Shown in pieces: positions 1-6,062 of a DNA stretch of 25,514 nt (position 1 is its first letter; every line of letters begins with the position of its first letter). The notes below the pieces were generated by a model, which ran no database searches, was not told where the DNA came from, and was given only the letters and a program-made list of their open reading frames with translations. The stretch is from the IMG/VR virus record IMGVR_UViG_3300015261_000017, positions 1-25,514 of that record, one strand, 5' to 3'. Made by a program: the position numbers and the translations under genes. The DNA is from a virus.

Positions 1-47
1 GCTACACTTGATCGCATCGCGGTTCCCAAGCCGTGTTGCAGCACACC

Positions 48-123
<76 letters not shown>

Positions 124-147
124 AACACTCGCCCGAAGGGGCGCGAA

Positions 148-190
148 GAAGGCCGGAATACCTGCAAAAACAGGGCTTCCGGCCTTTTTC
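148..190 (+). terminator. Intrinsic terminator of tRNA-Ala
   Basis: AAGGCCGGAA (149-158) pairs with TTCCGGCCTT (177-186). A second small stem, CCTG/CAGG, sits inside around an A-rich loop, and a run of T (185-189) follows. This is a strong rho-independent terminator on the plus strand that would end the tRNA transcript and insulate int from it. Confidence 0.8.
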
Positions 191-218
191 ATTGGCCGGT
201 CCAGACCGGTCCGTAGCG

Positions 219-290
219 TTGCAGCTGGTGAGACAGTGGGGGCATATTTTGGGGCACCTGCCCTCCGCCCCCAAAACCGATGCCCCCACT
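219..290 (+). promoter_or_regulatory. Nested inverted repeat over the int start codon, with possible int promoter
   Basis: AGTGGGGGCAT (235-245) is perfectly complementary to ATGCCCCCACT (280-290), which includes the int ATG. Nested inside, TTTTGGGG (247-254) pairs with CCCCAAAA (269-276). Together this gives 19 bp of helix with a 14-nt loop. TTGCAG (219-224) and CATATT (243-248), spaced 18 bp, could be a weak sigma-70 promoter whose -10 lies inside the left arm. The motif GGGGGCA occurs in both orientations and may be an arm-type Int site or an operator. A smaller dyad, CCGGTC-CA-GACCGG, lies upstream at 196-209. The repeat is seen directly; its role is inferred. Confidence 0.6.
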
Positions 291-1497
291 CTCCGATCTC
301 GCGATTCGGCGTTCCAAGCCGACCGGCAAAACCCAGAAGCTCTTCGACGGCGGCGGTCTCTACCTGGAGATCTCCCCAGCCGGTGGCCGGTGGTGGCGGA
401 TGAAGTACCGCTTCAACGGGAAGGAGAAGCGGCTGGCGTTGGGGGTGTACCCTGAGGTCTCGCTGCAGCTCGCGCGCAACCGCCGCGAGGACGCCAGGCG
501 GCTGCTGGCCGCCGGTACCGACCCCGGCCAGCAGAAGAAGGATGCCGCGGCCGCCAAGGCCGGCATGGACGCACTCACCTTCGGCGCGATAGCGCGCGAG
601 TGGATGAAGGGGCGGATCTGGGCCGATTCCTACCGCGTGAAGGTGGAGGCCTGGATGGAGAACGACGTGCTGCCGTGGATCGGGTCCCGGCAAGCAGCCG
701 ACCTGGAAGCGCCCGACTTCCTTTCGATCGCTAGGCGCATGGAGCGCCGCGGAGCCATCGAGTCGGGGCACCGGGTAATCCAGAACTGCGGCCAGATCAT
801 GCGGTATGCCATCGCCTCGGGCATCGCGAAGCGAAACCCGGTGGCCGACCTGCGCGGCGCCCTGCAGCCGAAGCCGAAGCGCCACTACGCGGCAATCACC
901 GATGCCAAGGACCTGGCGCCGCTGCTGCGCGCCATCCACGCGTACACCGGGCGTGCGGTCACCCGCTGGGCCCTCGCCCTGGCGCCGCTGGTGTTCCTGC
1001 GCCCCGGGGAGCTGCGACAGGCGGAGTGGTCGGAGTTCGATCTGGACGCCGGCCTCTGGCTGATTCCGGCCTCCCGGATGAAGATGCGCACGGAGCATCT
1101 GGTGCCGCTGTCGCGCCAGGCGATGGAGATCCTTCGCGAGATCCACCCGCTCACGAACCGGGGCCGGTTCGTGTTCCCCGGCCGCAACAGCAGCGCGCGC
1201 CCGCTGAGCGAAAACACAGTGAACAGCGCCCTACGGCGCATGGGGTTTGAGGGTGACCAGATGACCGGGCACGGGTTCCGGGCCACGGCGCGCACCATCC
1301 TGGACGAGGTGCTGGGCTTCCGGCCCGATATCATCGAGCACCAGCTGGCGCACGCGGTAAAGGATCCGAACGGCCGGGCCTACAACCGAACCACGCACCT
1401 GGCAGAGCGCACCCGGATGATGCAGGATTGGGCGGACTACCTGGACCGCCTGCGCTGCGGGAATGTGGTGGCGATGCTCTCAAGCGAGGCTGCCTAG
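280..1497 (+). CDS. int: P4-type tyrosine integrase
   Basis: Site-specific tyrosine recombinase (405 aa) that inserts and excises the element at the adjacent tRNA-Ala. The N-terminus (about 1-90) is the arm-binding DUF4102-type domain, with the motifs FDGGGLYL and RLALGVYP. A core-binding SAM-like domain covers about 98-190, and the catalytic domain runs from about 205. Visible catalytic residues are Arg241 (FLRPGE), probable Lys268, His331 and Arg334 (HGFR), His358 (QLAH) and the Tyr368 nucleophile (AYNR), so the enzyme looks intact. The chosen ATG gives the family-typical start MPPLSDLAIR. No clear Shine-Dalgarno is present, and the start codon sits in a large inverted repeat, suggesting low or controlled translation. 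It is transcribed in the same direction as the tRNA, away from its 3' end. The length is normal for the family. Confidence 0.96.
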   Translation: MPPLSDLAIRRSKPTGKTQKLFDGGGLYLEISPAGGRWWRMKYRFNGKEKRLALGVYPEVSLQLARNRREDARRLLAAGTDPGQQKKDAAAAKAGMDALTFGAIAREWMKGRIWADSYRVKVEAWMENDVLPWIGSRQAADLEAPDFLSIARRMERRGAIESGHRVIQNCGQIMRYAIASGIAKRNPVADLRGALQPKPKRHYAAITDAKDLAPLLRAIHAYTGRAVTRWALALAPLVFLRPGELRQAEWSEFDLDAGLWLIPASRMKMRTEHLVPLSRQAMEILREIHPLTNRGRFVFPGRNSSARPLSENTVNSALRRMGFEGDQMTGHGFRATARTILDEVLGFRPDIIEHQLAHAVKDPNGRAYNRTTHLAERTRMMQDWADYLDRLRCGNVVAMLSSEAA

Positions 1498-1562
1498 GTA
1501 ACCTTGCAACGCGAGCTCCGATGCGCGAATCTGCTGCGAACTCAGAGAACAAGGACAGTCCT

Positions 1563-2258
1563 GTGCGGAAAATCGATCCAACCTCGGTGAAGACGGACTT
1601 CATTGACCAGGTACAGGGAATCCGAACTTTCTACGCTGCGGGCCTGGACGGATTACCGAACAAAAGCGATCAGTCAACTCTTAGCGAGCATATGCTGATG
1701 GCGGCAGCCGTGAGTTGGGAGGGCTTCGTCAGCGACATGTTCATCGCTTACATGAATCGCAATCCATCACAGCTAAAAATTCACCTGCAAAATTCCTTCG
1801 ACGAGCAGCTGCGCAATAGCGGAAAGCCCAAAGCACTACATGATCGTTTTGGAAAAATCACATTTCCGACTCATCTCAGCAAGGCCGACGTGCAATCGCT
1901 AGCCAATCCTTCAGGCAATAACATCACGTACTCGAATTACGCGTTACTCAAAGAAGGTGCAGTGCGACTTCTTTCTCCCGATCATGCGGAAAAGTTCACG
2001 AAAGTATCTTCTAAAAGTAGCGCGACCATTGACGCGTTGATCTCGATAAGAAATCACATTGCACACAGAAGTGAGCGGTCGGGCCAGGCAATGAACGATG
2101 CTCTGAACGCTGCGGCGCTGCACTCGACTGGCCTAAAACGTGGGGTGAACAAGCCGGCGAACGTAGGAGCGTGGCTCAAGGCAAAGGCGAAGGGCAAAGC
2201 GGATAGTCGTTTGGAAATTGTGCTCACGACGTTGGATAGCATCGCGAACACCTTCTGA
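1563..2258 (+). CDS. HEPN-domain protein, probable RNase-type defence cargo
   Basis: The product is 231 aa from a GTG at 1563, preceded by AAGGA (1551-1555) at 7-nt spacing. An upstream in-frame ATG at 1521 lacks a good ribosome site. Near the C-terminus the motif RNHIAH (Arg163 to His168) matches the R-x4-H catalytic signature of HEPN ribonucleases. The preceding helical segment, including HMLMAAAVSWEGF (43-55), resembles the first helices of RiboL-PSP/MAE_28990-type HEPN families. No signal peptide or membrane segment is visible. The gene is clearly AT-richer than int and the structural genes, which points to separate acquisition. Its position just behind int is a common place for prophage-carried anti-phage or abortive-infection genes. 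No partner antitoxin gene is evident. The RNase role is inferred; the motif is seen. Confidence 0.7.
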   Translation: MRKIDPTSVKTDFIDQVQGIRTFYAAGLDGLPNKSDQSTLSEHMLMAAAVSWEGFVSDMFIAYMNRNPSQLKIHLQNSFDEQLRNSGKPKALHDRFGKITFPTHLSKADVQSLANPSGNNITYSNYALLKEGAVRLLSPDHAEKFTKVSSKSSATIDALISIRNHIAHRSERSGQAMNDALNAAALHSTGLKRGVNKPANVGAWLKAKAKGKADSRLEIVLTTLDSIANTF

Positions 2259-2281
2259 AACTTGGCGGTGGCACAGCGGCG

Positions 2282-2566
2282 TCATGCAGCCTCGTCGTCC
2301 GGGCGGGGATTTAAGCGGGTCGCGATTCGATCAAAACGCGCCGCCTCGGCGCGGAGGCGCTCAGCGCCGCGCCGGCAAGTCGCCCTCGAGCGCCAGTCGC
2401 CGCTGTGATTCATGTCCAAGGCGTCGGCCTGCTGCCACAGCGAAGCCGCCCGTGCGCGCGCCCAGCGCGCCTTGCCGCTGTCTGCTTTCGTCATGGGGTA
2501 ATGGTGAATGCGGGTCGTCGCACGGGACGATACGTAGGCAACGGCGGCTGACTGCCGCGGGCTCAT
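2282..2566 (-). CDS. Small hypothetical protein (94 aa)
   Basis: Function not recognised. The protein is basic and rich in Ala and Arg (many AR and RA dipeptides), probably mostly helical, with no signal peptide or membrane segment. Its ATG overlaps the stop of the upstream minus-strand gene as ATGA (2563-2566), which suggests translational coupling and supports it as a real gene. It ends 23 bp from the convergent HEPN gene with no clear terminator between them. The strong Arg/Ala bias is also what a chance frame in GC-rich DNA looks like, so confidence is moderate. Confidence 0.5.
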   Translation of the reverse strand: MSPRQSAAVAYVSSRATTRIHHYPMTKADSGKARWARARAASLWQQADALDMNHSGDWRSRATCRRGAERLRAEAARFDRIATRLNPRPDDEAA

Positions 2567-2868
2567 CGCATCAGGAACGGCTTCCCGATGCGCAGCTGCT
2601 TGATCCGCTGATCCACCTCAGCGCGCAGCCTCTCCTGGTGGCGTGCCGCCCACAGCTCTGCGCCGGCCTTGCCCTGCTCGTAGCTGCTGCACTCGCGGTG
2701 CTTCCGCAGGTTCCAGTCGTCCCTCTGGTTGTTCAAGCTGACCCACCAGGTGCCATCGTCTACGCGCCTGTGCAGGCGCAGGACCTCGGTGCTGTCCAGC
2801 AGCAGCGAGTTGGGCTGGTCGAAGGGTGCGGTGCCGACGGAATGCCAGCGGAAGTCGGGCGGGAGCAT
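2563..2868 (-). CDS. Hypothetical phage accessory protein (101 aa)
   Basis: No known domain was recognised. The sequence has a balanced, folded-looking composition, with several Trp residues (FRWHSVG, GTWWVSL) and a helical charged C-terminus (ELWAARHQERLRAEV). It starts at the ATG at 2868, preceded by AGGA with 9-nt spacing; a longer TTG start at 2898 is less likely. The stop overlaps the next gene's ATG, so the pair is probably co-translated. It follows a structured non-coding stretch (2869-3078). Short unknown proteins of this look are common in accessory regions of Xanthomonadaceae prophages; that is recollection, not a search result. Confidence 0.6.
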   Translation of the reverse strand: MLPPDFRWHSVGTAPFDQPNSLLLDSTEVLRLHRRVDDGTWWVSLNNQRDDWNLRKHRECSSYEQGKAGAELWAARHQERLRAEVDQRIKQLRIGKPFLMR

Positions 2869-2931
2869 GGCGCGGAATCCTACGGGTCCGGCTCTCAAAT
2901 CCTGCGACGGTGGCCGGGGAACGTCCGCCTC

Positions 2932-3018
2932 GCGGATCCGCAGGGTGATCGGGCGAGTGCGGTGTCGCCCTGCCCTGCGGATCCGCGCCGCGTCCAGCTG
3001 GAGTCCACCCGTAGGTGG
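2932..3018 (-). other. Strongly structured non-coding stretch between small genes
   Basis: No convincing gene lies in 2869-3078. GCGGATCCGCAGGG (2932-2945) is a perfect inverted repeat with CCCTGCGGATCCGC (2973-2986). Nested inside, GGGCGA (2951-2956) pairs with TCGCCC (2965-2970) around an 8-nt loop. Read on the minus strand, it is preceded by a short hairpin, CCACC-TACG-GGTGG (3005-3018), whose loop is of the stable UNCG type. There is no T-run, so it is not a standard terminator. It could be a small RNA, a 5'-UTR control element for the downstream gene, or a protein-binding site. Confidence 0.55.
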
Positions 3019-3078
3019 TGTCTCCCCCGATGTTGGGAAGAGGATTGCGCTGGCGCGGTGAAGGCAACGCGAATCGGA

Positions 3079-3447
3079 TTACCCACACCGCTGGGTAGGC
3101 AGGCCAGCGACTGCCGGCAACGCCGGCGGGCGCGCGGGCAGCCTGCATCGACCAGGAATCGCCCAGAGTCCTTCCCGATTCACATCACAGTTCCAATCCT
3201 GGCCCACCAAGGTCTCGGAGGGACCATGCGGACGGCGGCACGAGCGATAGATCGCATCCGCCACCGCCTCCATCTCGGTGGAGAACCACCGGTAGCCGTC
3301 TACGCAAATCTCAACCGGGTGGTCGGCGGGGTGTGGGTACTGAGGGACGAGCTCTTCGAGCTGCGCAGCCGCTTCGTCGATGGTGAGTTCACGGAAGCCC
3401 GGGGCGGCCGCCCATCGGTCCAGTTTGCTGATCGCACCTGGGGTCAT
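3079..3447 (-). CDS. Hypothetical protein (122 aa)
   Basis: Function not recognised. It starts at the ATG at 3447 with GGAG seven bases upstream; a longer version from 3486 lacks such a site. The N-terminal two thirds look like a folded acidic domain (ELTIDEAAAQLEELVPQYP, then VEICVDGYRWFSTEMEA). The last 25 residues are Pro/Arg/Ala-rich and may be a disordered tail. No signal peptide or membrane segment is visible. It is the first of three minus-strand small genes and is divergent from the SRAP gene; the 97 bp between them should hold both promoters. Confidence 0.6.
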   Translation of the reverse strand: MTPGAISKLDRWAAAPGFRELTIDEAAAQLEELVPQYPHPADHPVEICVDGYRWFSTEMEAVADAIYRSCRRPHGPSETLVGQDWNCDVNREGLWAIPGRCRLPARPPALPAVAGLPTQRCG

Positions 3448-3544
3448 TGTGGTGCTCCCTTCACGAGCCGGGCACCAGATAATCACGCAACAAAGGTAAA
3501 AGTGGCGCGAATGGCCAATATCAAATAGGGAAGAAGGTCACATT

Positions 3545-4207
3545 ATGTGCGGCCGATTTGTCCAAACTCCTATCCGAGACGCTGCCGGCCTGGGCGTCCC
3601 TCAGCTGGTGGGAGACCTGCTGTCCCTGCCGGCCAGCTACAACCTGGCGCCAACGCAGCGCGCAGCGGTCGTGCTGGACAGGGGCGAAGGCCTGCAGGTG
3701 CAGAGACTGGCTTGGGGCCTGCTGCCGTTCTGGGCCACCACTAAGGGTCTGCAGGGCTCGACCATCAATGCCCGCATCGAGACGGTGGCCACGAAGCCGG
3801 CGTTCCGCAGCGCGTTCAAGGCGCGGCGTTGCCTGATCCCGATGGCCGGCTACTACGAGTGGTCCGTCAACCCCGATGACAACGGGAAGGACCCATGGTT
3901 CATCCATGCAGCCACGCCATTGTGGGCAGCCGGGCTGTGGGAGGACGCGAGCAAGCTGCTGGATGATGGCAACGTCGGGACCTTCACCGTCATCACCGGG
4001 GACAGCAGCGGGGTGTCGGCGGATATCCACGACCGCATGCCGGTGTGGCTGGCCCCTGGTCAGGCCGAAGAGTGGATGAAGGCGGACGCCAACGGGGCCA
4101 TGGCGATGCTGTTGGCCAGCGAGCCCCCGGCAATGGAGGCGTACCGCGTCAGCCGCGACGTCAACGCCCCGCGCAACAACACCGAGGCGCTTTTGGAGCC
4201 CGTGTAG
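3545..4207 (+). CDS. SRAP-family DNA-protein crosslink / abasic-site sensor (YedK/HMCES-like)
   Basis: SOS response-associated peptidase family (220 aa, normal length). Members bind abasic sites in single-stranded DNA and form a thiazolidine crosslink through Cys2 once Met1 is removed, shielding the lesion at replication forks. The key residues are visible: Cys2 (MCGRF), Asn33 (YNLAPTQ), Asn75 and Arg77 (NARIET), Glu105 (GYYEW) and His162 (HDRMPV). All positions match the family pattern, so the protein should be active. It starts at the first ATG, whose Cys2 context makes the start certain; GAAGAAGG lies upstream. The gene is on the plus strand in the accessory region, opposite to the structural genes, and likely has its own promoter in 3448-3544. 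I saw no clear LexA box there. It probably protects phage DNA or helps survival of host DNA damage during induction. Confidence 0.93.
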   Translation: MCGRFVQTPIRDAAGLGVPQLVGDLLSLPASYNLAPTQRAAVVLDRGEGLQVQRLAWGLLPFWATTKGLQGSTINARIETVATKPAFRSAFKARRCLIPMAGYYEWSVNPDDNGKDPWFIHAATPLWAAGLWEDASKLLDDGNVGTFTVITGDSSGVSADIHDRMPVWLAPGQAEEWMKADANGAMAMLLASEPPAMEAYRVSRDVNAPRNNTEALLEPV

Positions 4208-4225
4208 CCCCAAGGCTGGGTGGCT

Positions 4226-4242
4226 GTCGGGGAAACCCCGAC
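4226..4242 (+). other. Short hairpin downstream of the SRAP gene
   Basis: GTCGGGG (4226-4232) and CCCCGAC (4236-4242) form a perfect 7-bp stem with an AAA loop, 19 bases after the SRAP stop. No T-run follows on the plus strand, so it may stabilise the mRNA end or cause a pause rather than terminate. The strand is nominal because the repeat is symmetric. Confidence 0.4.
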
Positions 4243-4294
4243 TGGAAGAGCAGCGAAGCCTCTGCCAAGGTGTTTACATATCCTTGGAGGGCTT

Positions 4295-4513
4295 ATGAGC
4301 GCAGATTGGCTTGACGCAGATCCTTCCCCGGTGGTCGGGTCAGGTATCGCGATTGCGACCGTAATCGCCGCTATCGTGCTGGGAAGTGCCATGTACCACC
4401 AGCAGGACAGCCGGATATGCAAGGGTTTTGACGGCCTGCAACCCAACAGCTACGAGTACGAAAAGAAGCTGCAGCAGTGCATGGCCGACGGCAAGTCGGT
4501 TCCCGGAAAGTAG
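4295..4513 (+). CDS. Small single-pass membrane protein (72 aa)
   Basis: Function not recognised. The ATG at 4295 has GGAGGG at ideal spacing (4287-4292), which fixes the start; an upstream in-frame start at 4220 would run through a hairpin and lacks a site. Residues 13-34 form one hydrophobic helix (VVGSGIAIATVIAAIVLG). The hydrophilic C-terminal part carries two cysteines (Cys42, Cys62), which might pair if the tail is periplasmic. It lies 87 bp after the SRAP gene on the same strand and may be co-transcribed. Small phage membrane proteins in this position often act in superinfection exclusion or lysis, but nothing here is specific to either. Confidence 0.7.
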   Translation: MSADWLDADPSPVVGSGIAIATVIAAIVLGSAMYHQQDSRICKGFDGLQPNSYEYEKKLQQCMADGKSVPGK

Positions 4514-4584
4514 CGAGTCGCCGCGCTCGACACGGGCAGGGTTCGCAGACATTCGAGTAGACCAAACGCGAATGCTTCTCTCAC

Positions 4585-4601
4585 AGGCGAGGGCCTTTTT
4601 T
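4585..4601 (+). terminator. Weak candidate intrinsic terminator
   Basis: AGGC (4585-4588) and GCCT (4593-4596) enclose a GAGG loop and run into six T (4596-4601). The stem is short, so termination would be weak. It lies between the small membrane protein and the secreted protein. Apart from this, nothing is recognisable in 4514-4646. Confidence 0.35.
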
Positions 4602-4646
4602 GGGCGCTAGTCTGGTGGTGTTCCTTCATCACACATTGAGAGCGTC

Positions 4647-5090
4647 ATGCGCGCAGTGTTCATCACTACCCTTTTCGCAATCGCCGGCGCCAGCACCGCG
4701 GCCGCCGCCCCTGCAACCCACGTCTACGAAGAAGTTTCCGCGCTGGGCGAGACCATGGACCAGTTCGTGGTCCGCATCAGTGCCCGCGCCGTGGCCACCA
4801 CCGAGCAGAGCCGCGTAATGCACTGCGGCGTCATCGGCCAGGCCGGTGATAGGTACAGCATCCGGATCGGTACTAGCGGCACGTGGCAGAGCTGCCTGAT
4901 CGATCTCTCCAGTACTGCGAACGGCTTCCAGTCGACAGGGGTAACCTTCCGCACCGCGACCAACGACCTGGACAGCAAGCGCGGGTTTACGGGCGAGGAC
5001 TTCCAACGCCCGCGCGGCTACATCGCCTTCGGCGACGTGGTCCGCTACCAGGAGGGGCGGACCAGGGATAGGCCGGTCAGTACCCGGTGA
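4647..5090 (+). CDS. Small secreted protein of unknown function
   Basis: The product is 147 aa. The N-terminus is a clear Sec signal peptide: a basic start (MRAVF), a hydrophobic core and an Ala-rich cleavage region near residue 22 (STAAAAPA). There is no lipobox cysteine. The mature part looks beta-rich, with two cysteines (MHCGV, QSCLI) that could form a disulfide in the periplasm. No domain was recognised. GAGAG lies four bases upstream of the ATG. The last 14 bases overlap the 3' end of the convergent tail gene (5077-5090), so the two transcripts are antisense to each other at their ends. A lysogenic conversion (moron) role is plausible from plus-strand orientation and a probable separate promoter, but unproven. 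Confidence 0.75.
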   Translation: MRAVFITTLFAIAGASTAAAAPATHVYEEVSALGETMDQFVVRISARAVATTEQSRVMHCGVIGQAGDRYSIRIGTSGTWQSCLIDLSSTANGFQSTGVTFRTATNDLDSKRGFTGEDFQRPRGYIAFGDVVRYQEGRTRDRPVSTR

Positions 5091-5784
5091 TATCCAGCGC
5101 CAGGAACGCCGCCACGCCGTTGGAGATGTATCCGATGTCGGCGGGCGTTCCTGGCGACGACTGCGTAACGTCCACCCGCATGCTCATGCTCGACAGTACG
5201 CCACCCAGCACACGCGCCCCAATGATGTTGGTCTGCTGGTCAACCACCGCTGGATTGGTCTCAGGCCAGTTCTGCCATTGCCTCGTCTGGTTCATCGCTG
5301 CTGCGGCATACGCGACCGCGTAAGTGCGCGTGGGATCCGCCAGCCCTACAGAGGCATCGGCGCCAAGCAGCTGACCTGCGACCCGCATCCACTTCATCCC
5401 CGTGTCGAACACCAGGCGACCGTCGCTCGGCCGCCAGACCTTCAACCCTACCGTGCTTGGAGCGATGTCCGTGGGGATGGTGAAGACGTACCAATCAAAG
5501 GCGACTGGACCGCCCTGCGTGCGGATGAGAAACGTGTATGTCCCTCCACTTCTGGCAGCGCCGACGATGCCGATGTACTGGGACGGATCGTGTGCCCTGA
5601 GAGCGAGCTGGGGAATTCCCGCCGATGGAAGGGAAAGTGAAAGGGTGTACAACCCATAGCTCGCCCCAGGCGTGGCAGCGGAGGTTTGAGCACTGCCGGA
5701 TGAGTGGAGCGACAGATTTTCGTAGGACTCATCGATGGTGAGAATGCTGCCGTTGTTGGTCCAAACCTTGAAGCCTGTCGCCAT
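5077..5784 (-). CDS. Tail-tip accessory protein, larger paralogue (235 aa)
   Basis: The start is the ATG at 5784, which overlaps the upstream gene's stop (TAATG); longer starts lack support. The N-terminus MATGFKVWTNNGSI matches the start of the neighbouring gene (MATGMRVWNPDGSI), so the two share a module. The motif recurs inside this protein (GLKVWRPSDGRLVF, about residues 117-130), which suggests internal duplication. The sequence is beta-rich, with many Ser, Thr, Gly and Val. It is the last gene of the late operon, just after J, where small phage proteins often decorate the tail tip or take part in host binding. Assignment is by position and composition; the exact function is unknown. Its 3' end overlaps the convergent secreted-protein gene. 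Confidence 0.75.
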   Translation of the reverse strand: MATGFKVWTNNGSILTIDESYENLSLHSSGSAQTSAATPGASYGLYTLSLSLPSAGIPQLALRAHDPSQYIGIVGAARSGGTYTFLIRTQGGPVAFDWYVFTIPTDIAPSTVGLKVWRPSDGRLVFDTGMKWMRVAGQLLGADASVGLADPTRTYAVAYAAAAMNQTRQWQNWPETNPAVVDQQTNIIGARVLGGVLSSMSMRVDVTQSSPGTPADIGYISNGVAAFLALDITGY

Positions 5785-6062
5785 TACCAGAGCCCGTAGT
5801 AGAGAGTGCATGCCGTGCGGACGTTCTCCACGAACGTCCAAGACAGCCGATTTCCGGAAATTCCGATGACCGGAATACCCCGTGTCGGTTGAGCGGGATC
5901 AATGGAAATGATGAAGAAGAATATCTGGTTGCCCTGGTTTGGAATGTCGATGAACCCGTCCTGGTTCCCTGTTTGAACTGACCCCAAGAGGCGAGTCAGG
6001 CGCGTGGTCACCTCAAACTTGATCGAACCATCTGGATTCCACACGCGCATGCCGGTAGCCAT
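5784..6062 (-). CDS. Tail-tip accessory protein, small paralogue (92 aa)
   Basis: The ATG overlaps the J stop codon (TAATG at 6060-6064), so translation is coupled to J. The first 30 residues (MATGMRVWNPDGSI, then TTRLTRLLGSV) are of a type I recall downstream of J in many lambdoid prophages, with the pattern MAxGxxVWxxxGxL. The rest is beta-rich and aromatic (IFFFIIS). It shares its N-terminal motif with the next gene. It is likely a small structural component or receptor-contact module at the tail tip; no enzymatic motif was seen. Confidence 0.75.
   Translation of the reverse strand: MATGMRVWNPDGSIKFEVTTRLTRLLGSVQTGNQDGFIDIPNQGNQIFFFIISIDPAQPTRGIPVIGISGNRLSWTFVENVRTACTLYYGLW

Noticed and set aside
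3005-3018. GTAG-containing hairpin considered as a Stenotrophomonas SMAG/REP element
   Set aside because: Only a five-base stem, the GTAG lies in the loop rather than at the foot, and no second copy was found.
2895-3086. Minus-strand frame of 63 codons in the structured gap
   Set aside because: It has a GTG start without a ribosome site, Arg/Ser/His-rich content and runs through the large hairpin, so it is more likely non-coding.
2218-3528. Plus-strand frame of 436 codons opposite the small accessory genes
   Set aside because: Its composition is Pro/Arg/Ala noise. The minus-strand genes have ribosome sites and coupled overlaps, and this frame does not.
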